A stretch of 64,000 nucleotides of DNA, taken from contig BSBM01001446.1 in NCBI GenBank assembly GCA_027924585.1, positions 1,240,001 to 1,304,000 of the forward strand. The letters run 5' to 3'. The translations under genes and the position numbers were made by a program. A model generated the notes under the pieces. It saw nothing but the letters and a program-made list of their open reading frames with translations, was not told the origin of the DNA and searched no databases. This document shows, piece by piece, positions 10,919 to 22,560 of this stretch (its first letter is position 1; the number at the start of each line of letters is the position of its first letter). Source of the stretch: Larix kaempferi (taxonomy: Eukaryota > Streptophyta > Pinopsida > Pinales > Pinaceae).

Positions 10919-12720
10919 AACTCTATATGAGTTGCTCTTAAGTCACGACTCCTCACATGGCTACATATTTCGAAAGAGTAGGAAATAGTGAATTTACAAA
11001 CCAATCTGCTAAGAATTGATCTCGTATTTCCACTTTGATAATCCTTAAGTTCCTTCTCCACTCGTGGATATGATCTGATATGTGAGTATAAGTGGATTTC
11101 CTCAATGAATTCAAAAGTTCATAACCCATCTCATAGCTGATAGGTAATTGAAAATGTGCCAAAAATACCATGGCTAAAGATGAAACATCCATGAATGTAT
11201 TGTTAGGAAACTCAATGCACCACTTCACGGCAGTCCCCGTGAGGCTCCACTGAAACAACCATATCCTAACATTGTCATCACCTAGGGAATTAGATGAACA
11301 CCATATATGAAATGTCATCACATTATTTGATGGATGTCCCCCCTGTCTTTCGTCAAATTTGGATATGTCTGATGGAAATTTGGTTGGAATGGTTGGCCAC
11401 CCATTCAAATGTAGAACGAGGTCATTGGTCATCCAAGATAAATCTGATAGATTCAATGTGGCTAGAAATGGTGATCTAATAGTTCATATTGCAAAAAATT
11501 GGCACACGGTTGAATCTTGATGGATCCATTGTTGTTTTTCCTAAGCTTGAAAAGCATTCCAAGGAGGATTTCCACCTTGTGGGGGTTGTGACCAAGAAGA
11601 TTGGTTACTTCCTGGAAATTGCCCATTATGTTTCATAATAGAATTAATGGGCGTATTTCCTCCTTGCAAAGGTATAACCCAATTAGATTAGTTACTTTCC
11701 AAAACATAACCACTCCATTAATTTTTTCCTTGGTTTTGATTAGCATTCCAAGGTTGATTTCCTCCTTACCGAGGTGGGACCCAAGAAGATTAGTTACTTC
11801 TTGGAACTTGGAATTGAATTTTTGAATGGGGTTTATAAGTGGATTTACCCCTGGCATGATACCTATTGGGGATATGGTATTTCCCCAAGGGATTGTGGTA
11901 GTAAAATTTTGAGGATAACCACTCGAGGCATTTTCACCCATCTATGGAGGATAACCCCAATTGGCAGTTATGTTCCATGACCCATTACTTCCACCAATTT
12001 ACCATTCCATTGTGAAGGGTTTCCCCCATAAGTAGAACCTGGACAAGTATTTAGTATACAAAGAGTATTTTGGTTCACTTTTTTTTTTTTACCTTGATTA
12101 GCCAAACCATATGGAAAACCCATGTTTGGTAAGGAACACCCACCAGTAGGGATTCCTGCAGACGAAGTGGATGTACTTCTAGGATTGGAACCCAAATTGT
12201 ACCAACTACCTTTGAAGCGCTAGTTGAACTTGTACTGTTGACATGTATGTTCAATGTTGAGATTGGTGTAGAGGCCAAAGTGGAAGCATTGCTACCTCCT
12301 GCAACCATTTGAGGTTGCGTTGATGTGTTCCCTTGTGCTCTTGATGAAGACATAGGATCAAGTGTTGTATTTTACATGTTATTCAAATCTATCAAAAGAG
12401 GATTAATATAACCTAGTGAATCACTGATGTGAAGTAAAACTGGTCCTAAAGGACCTATTAAGGGTGGATTTACATGAGTAGTTGTGTTGTTTTCCAATGT
12501 TTCAATTTCAAATGGAGCAATATCATCAACTACTTTTGTATTCTGTTCGTTATGTCATGGTGAATTGTTAGGGTTTGTTTGATGTTGTTCTTCTCTATTA
12601 ATATTAATTGAATTTAACATTAGTTCAGTCTCCAAGTCACTGGGATGTGTTTTTTGTATCCGCCTCCATGACTTAGCGATGCCCTCAAATTTCGATGACT
12701 CACCTCGTTGTGGCCTCTAC
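10919..12720 (-). pseudogene. LTR-retrotransposon gag remnant, antisense
   Basis: Read on the minus strand, 11456-10953 is an open frame with a Retrotrans_gag-type core: FQWSLTGTAVKWCIEFP, FLAHFQLPISYEMGYELL and a DQFLADWFVNSL block. Upstream of it (11460-12720) are broken frames with Gln/Asn/Pro-rich, repeated 'GGNPPWNA'-like segments and an N-terminal part ending in SSRAQGNTSTQPQ, fitting an extended gag N-terminus. No protease or RT follows; the fragment abuts the plus-strand gypsy remnant at about 10918. It is probably Ty3/gypsy. The family is not determined. Confidence 0.75.
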
Positions 12721-13049
12721 TGTAGGATCGAGAGAGTAGAAATTTGAATTTTAGTGTTAGTATTTGTTTACTGTAGTATATTATAAAAAATGTAATCGAA
12801 AAATCCTAGAGGAAATCTAGACTCAATAAAAACAAAGTGTCCACATAGCTAAAAATATCCTATGAAACCAAGCAAGTAAACTAGTTTCCCAAAGAACTGA
12901 AGTTTAGTTAAAATATGGATTAGAGGGCCTTCTAAAATTAGTATCTCTTGAGGGGTCTTAATCCTAAATAATTACAAATACTAAAGGTATGGGAAACAAT
13001 TACAGTAACTTTAATCATCAAAGGTGCAACTATTGGTCCAATTAATTAA
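12721..13049. other. Spacer before the CACTA-like end
   Basis: No gene or repeat is seen. The three bases before 13050 are TAA; the three after 38628 are AAT, so no clean 3-bp target duplication can be shown. Confidence 0.5.
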
Positions 13050-14090
13050 CACTACAACAAATCTTGGAATTAGCGTCCCATTTAGCGTCCATTTTTGGTG
13101 TAAATTTTTTTATCATTGAGTGGTCGAAGTAGACTCTAAATGGGACGCGTCATGGACAAAACTTAAAGAGTCTAAAATAACGTCTTTTTTTTATTCCTAA
13201 ATAGCATCCTTTCTGATGTCTAAAATAGCGCCCATTTTTTAGCTTCCAGAACAACGCCCAATTTTGATTCCTAAACGACATGGAGGTTTGCTTCCTAAAT
13301 AACATCCTATTTTGCTTCCTAGAAATCGTCCTCTTTTACATCCTAAATGGTGTCCCCATTAGCGCCCTATTTGCATCCTTAAAAGTGCCATGTTAGCATT
13401 TATGTTCGCATCTACATTTGCACCATATTTGCATCCAAATTAGCATCCAATATTGCATCCATATTTGCTACCACTTTAGCATCCCATTTTGCACCAATTT
13501 TCGCTTCTAATTTTGCACCAATTTTTGCTTCCTTTTTTGCATCGTGTTTTGCTACCAAAATGGCACCAATTTTTCTTCTATTGTTGCACCATATTTTGCT
13601 TCCTATGTGATGCCATGTTTTGCATCCAAAGTAAGATCTTATTTTGCTACCATATTAGTGCCATGTTTGGCTTCCTCATTAGCGTGAAGTGTTGCATCCT
13701 TTTTAACGCCTATTTTTTCATCTCTATTGATGTCAACATTAGCACCATGTTTTGATACCACTTTAGCATCCATTTTTACTCTAACACTAGCGCCACATTT
13801 TGCTTCCCGTTTAGCTCCTTAAATTTCTTCTTGTTTTGCTTCCTCATGAACAATGCATTTAGCTTCCCATTAAGCATCTAATTTTTCTTCTTTGTTGGCA
13901 ATTAGTTTAGCTTATGGTTTGGCTTCTACTTTGACATCCAAAATAGCATCACAATTGACTTCCAACTTAGCGCTAGGTATTGCATCCAATGTTGCTTCTA
14001 GATCTATGACATAGTGGGATTCCATTTTAACTCCTAGTTTTGCATCCTTATTAGCACCACATTAGGCTTGTTATTTAACACCTACAACTA
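13050..14090 (+). repeat. Left terminal inverted repeat and subterminal repeat array
   Basis: After CACTACAACAAA comes about 1 kb dominated by degenerate units of 12-25 bases built on 'tttagcgtcc', 'tttgcatcc', 'ttgcttcct' and 'agcgcc'. Dozens of copies lie in one orientation. In CACTA elements such subterminal motifs are binding sites for the element's own DNA-binding protein; that role is inferred here. The complement of the same vocabulary fills 38210-38628. Confidence 0.75.
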
Positions 14091-14699
14091 TATCCAATTG
14101 TGTGCTAATATATTTAGTATATCAAATTATTATAATTATTTCATTAATTTCATTAATTTCAATAGTTCTCATATATCATTTACTTCATAGTTCTGAAATA
14201 ACATAATGAAACATTCAAATTAATTGTAGATATCATTATTGAAATTAATTGCAAAGCATTTATGAAGAAAATTTAACACGAACATACAACATTTATCCAA
14301 AGTAGTAACATCATCATATATATCAATTTTACATGAAAAGGTCATCGACAATTTACAATATAATAACGATAACATCACCATTATATTTCATCAAAAGAAA
14401 TGAAATTATAAAACATCATCACATCAATAACCTATCATATAGATCATCATATTAAGGTTAAAAGAACAAGTGAACGATATATATAGTGAAAATACCAATA
14501 TCACAAGAAATATCTTTTTTAATATCCATATTTAGAAATGTAGAAATGATCAAGGGTAATCAAATTTTATATGTCAACATAAATCCACCATACAAATCAA
14601 AATGACCCAGAATTTAATATGAACATGGATCATCACAAAAGTAAGAATACATGTCTAGTAGCATCAAGAAAGCAATAAACATCCACAATCTCAATAGTA
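14091..14699. other. AT-rich interior, no gene seen
   Basis: Low-complexity AT-rich sequence following the subterminal array. No coding or RNA feature is recognised. Confidence 0.5.
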
Positions 14700-14815
14700 G
14701 CATCAATGGCTACCATCATCATCATCATCACCACCACCATTATCATCTCATCCTCATCCTCATCATCATCTATCCCAACATCATATTCATCATCATTTTC
14801 ATCTGATCCATTCGC
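14700..14815. repeat. CAT/CCT microsatellite
   Basis: Imperfect (atc)n, (cac)n and (atcctc)n runs. On the minus strand the stretch continues the open frame of the exon-like feature at 14816-15019 as a run of Asp and Glu codons, so it may be an acidic tail rather than random satellite. Confidence 0.7.
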
Positions 14816-15019
14816 ATTATTATCAGCAATATCTTTCTCTGGTACATTGGTGACAAAATAATATAAATCATCTAAGGAGTCATCTTCACCATTTTTTAGG
14901 AAATTCTATGTCTATCACTCCATCAACTGCATAGATTTCCTTGTAAAATTCCTCCTTTGCTTTAATAGTTGCATGCTCTGGAACTTTACCAACTGCATGT
15001 ATCCACAAATGGCCTGCAA
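14816..15019 (-). pseudogene. Unidentified exon-like fragment with acidic tail
   Basis: The minus strand shows a good intron acceptor (pyrimidine-rich tract ending TTTGCAG, around 15015-15025) followed by a protein-like frame: GHLWIHAVGKVPEHATIK, then AKEEFYKEIYAVDGVIDIEF. A frame break near 14890-14900 leads to an acidic tail (DENDDEYDVG, DDDEDEDE). I do not recognise the family. It could be the last exon of a captured host gene or of a CACTA accessory protein. Its position close to the left terminus and its splice-like edge favour a real former exon. Confidence 0.4.
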
Positions 15020-15619
15020 ATATAAACAAAATAGTGATCAACACATAAGCAAGACTCTCTCAAAACAAAATTCCACTAATCTCACATCCTTTTATGACTA
15101 AGCAATTTCTAATTTCCTAGTTCCATGAGCACTTCATGTAAGAGGGAATAAATGAATCCAAAGCAGCAATAACTTTCGAAGACAAAAGTGACCACATTTC
15201 TGACAAACAATCTTCCTTTCAAATAAATAGTTTGAACAAAACAATGTTGTACATTCCTGAATCCTTTTATTTTTGTACCATTCTGAAAAACATAGCGAGG
15301 AAGATAACAACAATAAAGAAGGTTTTGGTATTGCATGATCTAAGTTTCTCATTGAATTCTATGGGATTTTTTAGAAAATTCTCTTTTAAAAGAAGGATAT
15401 ATATATATATATTCAAAATAGAACTATGTGGCATTAATTGACAGGAAAACAAATATATCAACTCATTTGAAATATTTTGACAATAGCTGGAGAGAGAATG
15501 GTGAACTAGCATTGTAGTCTCAACTATGTCTTAATGACTATTACAATGATATGAAATACAAGAGAAGTGAAGGCCTTAAGAATACCAGCCTGGAAAGCAA
15601 AGGTGTTTCACTATTTTAG
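15020..15619. other. Unassigned interior sequence
   Basis: Short minus-strand frames at 15109-15512 include a Cys/His-containing stretch (VCQKCGHFC) but overlap each other and show no family match I can name. A short (TA)n run lies at 15398-15412. Confidence 0.4.
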
Positions 15620-15875
15620 ATTCAAACCCATTATATTTTAGCACAAGTGCTCAAGTACTTGAAGGGCATGATTCATTATGGCATATCAGGTATACAAGAG
15701 ATGATGGACTACTACTACTACAACATGGACTTGCAATTAAAACTAGGATGGAAGTACTGACTCTAAGAAATGCACTTTCAGGTTTTGTTTTAGCTTGGGG
15801 TCAGGTATGATATTTTGGTTCAACAGGAAGTAGGCAGCAGTTGCACTTAGTTGTATCTTGGAGTGCATGGTGTGG
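15620..15875 (+). pseudogene. Degenerate Ty1/copia RNase H fragment
   Basis: Across shifting frames one can read YLKGMIHYGI, GSTDSKKCTF, SLGSGMIFWFNRK, a stop, then AAVALS. These blocks occur in the order and spacing of the copia RT-RNase H junction (compare RYLRGT, HRRSTSGYVF, GGAISWMSRRQ, ALST in the intact copia element at 7420-7640). No LTR or other domain is attached. It is an old remnant inside the CACTA candidate. Confidence 0.8.
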
Positions 15876-17165
15876 TATCTAACCTTGGTTGTATCTTAGT
15901 GGACATAGTACATACACAAGAGAAATAGCTTACTCATGGATTTCTATACCTTTACTTGATGCTTATGTAATATGTAGAACACTTCATGTGGAGGTTGGTC
16001 TCCTATGTGGCATGGTGACATTCTTAGTGAAGCGTACATGGAGGGCTTGCTTGCTTGCTTGGGAGAACCCTTTCCAAGGAGCATTGGGGCATATAGGAGG
16101 GCGTTCAGTGATAGGTAGCATGGGATCATTTGGTTTCTAAAATGGAGGCTTGTGCTTGACTTGAGAATGTTTGTGTTGAGGAATGTTCATGAGGTGTGGT
16201 GGACCTAAAGGAGCGCATGGCTTAGGAGGTATTATTCGAGTGTTGGAGACCATTTTTAGCAGGTTTTCAGTGGTTCTGTCTATATTTGGTCATGATGGTG
16301 AACTTCAGTTTTCCTCAAATTCCTATATTTGTAGAGGTCATTGCTATTTTAAACAGGTGACATGTGGAATCTTTTGATGGTTTAGTGGACTTCTCTTTGG
16401 TTCGGTGCAGTTATGATTGCTGGAGTCTTGAAAACTGTTAAGTCTGCTGAATCTTGGATGGATGTGAAATTCTATTTTCCTCGAATGAGGTCTGATGAGG
16501 TTGGAACCTATCTCAAAGATCCCTACACAATTAATGATATTATAAAAAAATTAAGTAAAAGGGTATACCATTTGGTCTACCCCTTTATTTTAAGAAAGTT
16601 ATATTGTCATTTTGGGAGCCCTCGGGAAGCACCAAGGAGCGCCTCAAAAACCATGGGAGCGGGGACAAATCCAGAAGTGTGCTCCCATGGTATTTGTGGA
16701 ACACTTCCTCTTGCAGCATGCTTCACGAGCTAATCCTTTGACATGTTGAGGGGGAGGGATGGGGAAGGGGTGACTCTCCTTCAGCACAGAATGTTATAAA
16801 CATGAAGTATTATAATGGAAAATTTTGCTTAATCAGCTCATTCTTAAATCAAAGGTCTCAAGCTTCCCTGCAAGCAGAATTCTTGAATTAGTACACTGTC
16901 AACATTTCAGTCACTTCAAGAAAATGTTGATCAAATACTTGAAAAATGTAACACAATTTCCAGGCTTCCAGAACTATAGATACACTTCCCAAGAGGTGAA
17001 GTTTCTCATAAGAAATCCTATATTCACTACTAACATGATATCAATTAGGGTGAAAATCATTCATAATAGTTTCAATGTTTATTGAAAGTGAAAATACAAC
17101 TTTTAAATTTAATCAACATGAAAATCCCAAATCAGATGCATCATTTAAATATTAAAATATAAGAA
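15876..17165. other. Unassigned interior sequence
   Basis: Several plus-strand frames of 60-106 codons (15889, 16183, 16413) have no recognisable domain. The segment from about 16590 to 16760 is more GC-rich, with Gly/Ala-type codons and a G-rich run at 16748-16770, but no homology is apparent. Confidence 0.4.
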
Positions 17166-17562
17166 TTACAATTTACACTGTCTAGCACTAATTGATGCTT
17201 TAGGGCTTGCAGGGTGCCAAAGGTGCATAATTGTATAGTTATGACTGGAAGAGATCAAGGTTCTAGGTGGATGCAGTTCATTCTGTTGACCACTAGTGAG
17301 TAATGAAACAGTGTACATATGGGAATCAGATATAGCTACAGCCTCATGGGGAGTATCGTGAAACATATGCCTCAGCCTAATAATTCCAATAATTCCATTT
17401 TAATACCTTTAATAAACAGACTTTTGACACAATGAAGAAAAACACAATTTTAACTTTTTACTTGAGAGCTGATGCCTTTCTCACGGAAGTTGTGACTTGC
17501 TCTTTCAATGACCTTCCAAATAGTGCTCACCCAAAGAGACTCCTCCATTTGTTGTATAAGTA
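17166..17562 (-). pseudogene. Two unidentified exon-like segments
   Basis: On the minus strand a 101-bp segment (17562-17462) has a strong acceptor (TATTTTTCAG) and a plausible donor (CAA|GTAAAA). It encodes, in one open frame, MEESLWVSTIWKVIERASHN and a short tail. A second segment (about 17380-17166) follows an ATTATTAG acceptor-like context and reads HMFHDTPHEAVAIS, LLTSGQQNELHPPRT and SSSHNYTIMHLWHP up to a stop. Both have protein-like composition, unlike their surroundings, but the phases of the two pieces do not match perfectly. I do not recognise the protein. The likely origin is a captured host gene. Confidence 0.45.
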
Positions 17563-17832
17563 CTGAAAAATAAATGGGAAACATTTTAGTTATTTTCCAT
17601 GTTTAGCTCTAATGACAAGGTCGCTCAATCAAGTTTTTGCAACTTACATGTAATGTAGAAAAACTAATTTTAAGGTCAAATTTTAAACTCAAAATTTCTT
17701 GATAATTTGATAAAAGGAAAACAATCACAAGGCCTTCTTTTCTACTGACAAATTGAGATTAGTATTAAGAGTCTGGAAACAATTTTGTTTCATGCAATGC
17801 TATGGTAAATGCTATGCTATTTTAATTGTGTT
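17563..17832. other. Spacer between exon-like fragments
   Basis: AT-rich, no recognised feature. Confidence 0.4.
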
Positions 17833-18097
17833 TTCCTGTAGCTCTGTTTCATTGATCTCCACTGCTAGCTTTTGCATTAGACTTTGCCTCTAGTGCAACT
17901 CTTGCTAGCAGTGGAGACCATGTAGACTGGTCTAGTGCATCTCTGTATGATCCAGTAAAGATAAGGAAGGGAGCTTCCATAAAATGGTCTGGTGGATACT
18001 TCGATGTTATAGATGTTAATAGTCCAGATGATCTATTAGAGGAACTTTTAGGTTGGAATCAGTCTTTGAAATTTATTTACTATATTAGAGAAAAATA
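17833..18097 (+). pseudogene. Unidentified exon-like fragment, plus strand
   Basis: A frame open for about 80 codons has protein-like composition: SSGDHVDWSSASLYDPVKI, then KWSGGYFDVIDVNSPDDLLE, ending in a stop near 18095. The following sequence returns to AT-rich filler. I do not recognise a family. Its orientation is opposite to the exon-like pieces just upstream, so it is probably from a different source gene. Confidence 0.4.
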
Positions 18098-21000
18098 AAA
18101 TGGGATTACCTGATATTTGTGATATCCTACGTTCAGTATGTTATCGGCTTTCATGAGAGTGACTTTTCGATTTATTAGGGTACACATGTAGAAGCCAAGG
18201 CATGCAATTGGAATAAGAATCTTGTTTGCTTTCATGATGTTCTATAGAACAAGATATGCATTTTTAATGCAAAATTGCTCCAAAATTGGTTCCAAATACA
18301 AAATAGAGATCCTGTGCTTTTCCTAAAATAGAGTGTCTGATCTTAGAATAGTTCTTTGCATATGCATAGATTTTTACTATTTACCTTTTTCTACAACATT
18401 TAAAACATGTAACCTTCTATTTTTATGCCTATCTTTACAAAAATGGACATCAAATATTCTAACATCCCCCTTAATGACAATTTTATGTTCCATGACACCA
18501 ACCATCGTCCTGAACCATTCCAACCATATTATAATACCCCTTTTCAATTCAATATGGCCCTACTAAATTCCAGAAAAGGCACAAGCTGGGGAAAATACAG
18601 GCTAGAACCAAGTTTGTGTGTATGGTTACATCTTGTGACCAAATTACAATTTAAACATTTGCAATATCATAACGAGGAACAAACAAGACCTCTATAATTA
18701 CTGTTGTAGAGGGAGCAGTTCTTAGAAAAACAAGTTAGTGGAAGGAACCACACTACCACCTGTCACCGGATGAACTAGAAGGGATAACGTCTGATATACA
18801 AATGTAGGAGAAAGTGACCACTGTCACCTTAGCCACTTCTCCCAACTGCTTCAAAGAGTCGGAACCTCCAATGGGAGAGCCCTTCAAGGATCTTCAAGAC
18901 ACTAGAGACAACATAAACTATGTCTTCTAGAAGACCAATTAGAGACCAGTGCCTTAATCAATGTGGTTTTGCGAATGCAGAAGACATACTAAATAAGATA
19001 ATGTCAATATTTAACTCAATGATCAAAGGATCAACAGTATGATCAGTCAATGGTGTTTATGATATGAAAGAAACCATTCATAAATGAAAAATGAAGAAGA
19101 ATTAGACCAACCACAATGTCTAATTATAATCCAAGAAAGTAAATATTTAACACCACTTTAGCATAAGAAGTGTCATTCACCAACGTTGTATAGGGTATGC
19201 AGTAACTAGGTATCACTACCACAAACAAGGACTGATGTCTAATACAGTATGTTAGTGATGATAGTTTTTTTATGGCAATACAACAGTAGCAGATTTAGTG
19301 CCTAAAGGTGTAATGAATACATCCTTGAACAACAATAGAGCTTTAATAGTTATCTTTTGATAATTCCAATCAAATGTAATCCAATTTCAGACTTCATATG
19401 ACCATATAAACAATTATATGGAAGCCACCCCAGTATTAATTCATAATAGCAGTGATATATAAAAAATATCAACAAAACAATAGTGGTTCAAATATCAACC
19501 ACTTTACTCAACATTTATGACTGTCAATAAGGTTGAATTCTCAGACTTTATGCAAGATGTTAACAACAACATAATAATATTCTAACAGTCATGTAAATAG
19601 TGGCTGGCAACAATAACAAGATAGATCAAGATAAGTAGGATAATGTGAACAATTTGGATTCAACTACCAACCATTTCAATCATACACTGATTATTAATTT
19701 TCAGACTATGTGTAGGTGTTTTCAGGCATCCTTTATTAGTTAAAACAGTCCACAAAAACACTTGCAATTCATATCAATGATTAACTCCTCTTTTGATTTG
19801 TATGTGCAGGTATAACGACTTGAAGGAGAGGACTGTCCTACGTTTGACAGTCTGCACATTTATGAAGACCTAGAGCAGCAGAGACTAGGTCTGCAAAAAG
19901 GCTGTTAAAACCTTTTGGAAATTCCCAAACAAAGGTACCAAGAGTCCAGAAAATGAATACCACTAAGTTGTAGACAAGAAGACAAATCCAATTTCAAAAA
20001 GAGAAATCAGTTGGCTGAGCATTAAATCGTATCATAGCCATAACAATCTGCGGCTATTGGCATAGATAGAAGCCTCTATACAAAGAAGAAAGGTGACCAA
20101 AGTATTATATCAGAATACACTTATTGTAACTGTCTAGGCAAAAGGATTGTTTCGAAAGGAAACATCAATATTTTATTATTTTTTAATAACCCGCAAATAC
20201 TACCATACAATATATTTTTAAACAAAACCAGAAACGCAACTCAGCACTCAGCTCAAGTGCATCAAGAGATGGATGGGCATTGTTTAGTTTTTTATTGCGC
20301 TCCTGAAATACTCAGATCAATAAAAAAATAGAAACAAAAAATTCAAGATGCTGATTATGATCCCCGAATCTAAAATGATGGAAAATTTGATGCATTTCAA
20401 GACAGATCTTCTAAACACTAAAATAACAACAGAACTTGGAAAGCAGAAGGAAGAAACAAGGGAGAACCTAGGAAACAATCCTGGAGTTGGTTTGGAAACA
20501 ATAGGTAGAGGCTGCAGGTACCAATCACTCTCCATAGAAGGATGATATACTTGACAATGCAGGTATGTTTCACACGTCGAAATCCCAATTAGCCATAGTC
20601 GACCAGAGATGGACCTTTGTTGATTTTCACCACTGAAACTATGCCCATATTGACCAGAGGGGACTTTTCACTATTGTTTCAGTGCATAGGATCCACATGA
20701 ATGAGTCCATAATTGGGAAGAACGTTGTTTACTGCCCCCTTTAGCATCTAGAATGTGAGATTACTATCCAGAATTGAGGACTAAGGTTGCTTCAATGCTT
20801 ATTGTTTTCCCATCACTGTTGTTATTATGCCAAGATTTGGTTTAAAACTTTAAATGCATCTAGCATTAAGAGAGAAGAAAGCAAGCAAAGGCTTCTCGAA
20901 AATAGTCTCCAAACATGCATGCTACAATAGGTGTTCTTCTCCCTTCTATCCCTAACTCAAAACCTTGAAAATTTGTAGATCTAGATATGGATAGTTGATA

Positions 21001-21516
21001 TTAATTCTTTCATATAACTAACAATGGGATTCACCAACCCATTGGTAAAGGAAAGATATTTCATCCTAGCTATCTAGCTCTACTGTTGATCTTCTACCAA
21101 TCACAATGGAAACTCTATTGGGGAGAGGATTTACTTTTTAGGACTTCCTCTCTAAAAATTTGGTGTTCTTGCACACATTATTTGATAAATATTTCTTTTA
21201 ATTCAATCTAGAACCTCTAGAAAAAAAAAATTGTTCTTTTTAAAGCCTAGATCTATCTTCCTATTTTTTTCCTGCACACATATGCACCCTACAGTGCTAT
21301 CAAAAGTGTGTACGTATCTTGCAGATTGTACATGCCCATATGCTCTGTTTCATGAGATATACATGACTGTATTTCATGTAGGGTGGTTATACATCTTGTA
21401 TACACATGTTTTCTTTATAATAGTAACGCATGGAGCGGAGTGTTGATATTTGAACCCTATTTGGTTAGGAATTTGAATTTTCTTTCAGTTTTTCTTTTCT
21501 TTTTGGAAACCACGTT
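18098..21516. other. Long unassigned interior stretch
   Basis: AT-rich sequence with only short frames (for example 18333-18697, 20348-20545, 21231-21446) and no recognisable domains, LTR ends or primer sites. A possible acceptor and short open stretch at 19805-19850 was examined but is too short to call. Confidence 0.45.
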
Positions 21517-21870
21517 TCATTCAGGCATTTTGTCAAACATTTGATGTACAAACTCTACAAAACCACATCTGACATACATGTCTACAAAAGCATTTCCCAC
21601 AAAGACATTGGATTGAAATCCGCTTCCTATTATTTCATGATGAAGTTCCTTACTGTATTTAAAAGCCAACAAACTCGCACAGGTCAGGAGAATGTTGGAG
21701 AAGGTGAAGGCATTCGGATGGATGCCCATTCTCGACGTTCGATCAAACAATGCTAGGGCTTCCTTGCCCCACCCATGCCAGTAGTAAGTTGCGCTCATGA
21801 CATCCCATGAGACAACGTTTCCCTTTAGCATTCGATCAAAAACCCTACGCTCATGACTGTGTAGGATGCT
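21517..21870 (-). pseudogene. Pentatricopeptide repeat (PPR) protein fragment
   Basis: On the minus strand the frame reads RRVFDRMLKGNVVSWDVM, HGWGKEALALF, GIHPNAFTFSNIL, ELHHEIIGSGFQSNVFVG and VDMYVRCGF, then MFDKMPE followed by a stop where Arg is expected. These are PLS-type PPR motifs, about three repeats. Members of the family bind organellar RNA for editing or processing and usually exceed 500 residues, so this is a small internal piece. Beyond the stop the sequence turns to A-rich filler. It sits on the same strand as most other gene pieces in this region. Confidence 0.85.
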
Positions 21871-22169
21871 CTAGTTTAGTAACTATTCTAGATTTGGACT
21901 CGCTAACTCGAAGAGATTCCTAAACATGGCGTAAGAAGTGCCGAAATGGAGGCATTAAATTGAAGAAGATGTGCATTTTAGAATGCATTTGAACAGCTGA
22001 AAACTCATAGAACTACAATATTCTCAACAACTAAATTCAATTAAAGATGAATTGTGTGTGGCTTACCTTGATGGTTCTCCCAGATTTGAAGATTTAGAGA
22101 CAAATACTATAATTTCCCCCTGCGATATTTCCTATGGAGTGTTCCTGAATAATCGCTCGAATTTATACC
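21871..22169. other. Spacer
   Basis: No recognised feature except a donor-like ATCAAG|GTAAGC context on the minus strand near 22055-22070. Confidence 0.4.
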
Positions 22170-22560
22170 TAGCGCACTAAGAGAATTTGATGAGGTGATT
22201 AGATGTGCCCCTAAGCAGATGTTTCCTGCGATGCCATCAATTGTTGCATTTGTGGAGGCAGAAGTGCGTTCTCTGCATTGTAGGGAAATGGAGCAAAACC
22301 AAAGAACTGAGTAGGGATTAACCCTTGAAATACGCTAGTGTGCAACACCATTGAAAATTTCCCAGGCCCCTAGCCTCCACCTTGACTTGGTGGTGGTGGT
22401 CCTCCTCCAACTGTTGGTGGTAGTGGTTCTATGACTTGATCAACTTGTTTTGCAACAGACCTATGGACATGAGAAACTGAGTGCCCTGGTGGAATGTAAC
22501 CGGTCATAATGATCTTCTTCTACTGATCGATTTCTGTTGGCTTGGCCTCCAGTCTGGAAG
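22170..22560 (-). pseudogene. Proline-rich exon-like fragment, unidentified
   Basis: The minus strand carries EAKPTEIDQ, a stop, KKIIMTGYIPPGHSVSH, a proline/glycine-rich run (LPPTVGGGPPPPSQGGG), another stop, and FFGFAPFPYNAENALLPPQM. Frame is kept across two point stops, as expected of a former coding sequence. The style resembles low-complexity C-terminal regions of RNA-processing proteins, but I cannot name the family. Confidence 0.45.

Noticed and set aside
13050-13062. Clean 3-bp target duplication for the CACTA candidate
   Set aside because: TAA on the left and AAT on the right do not match, and the right terminal base is changed, so I do not report a target duplication as a feature.
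13489-13755. 88-codon frame in the left subterminal region
   Set aside because: It consists of translated subterminal repeats (Phe/Cys/His-rich), with no domain.
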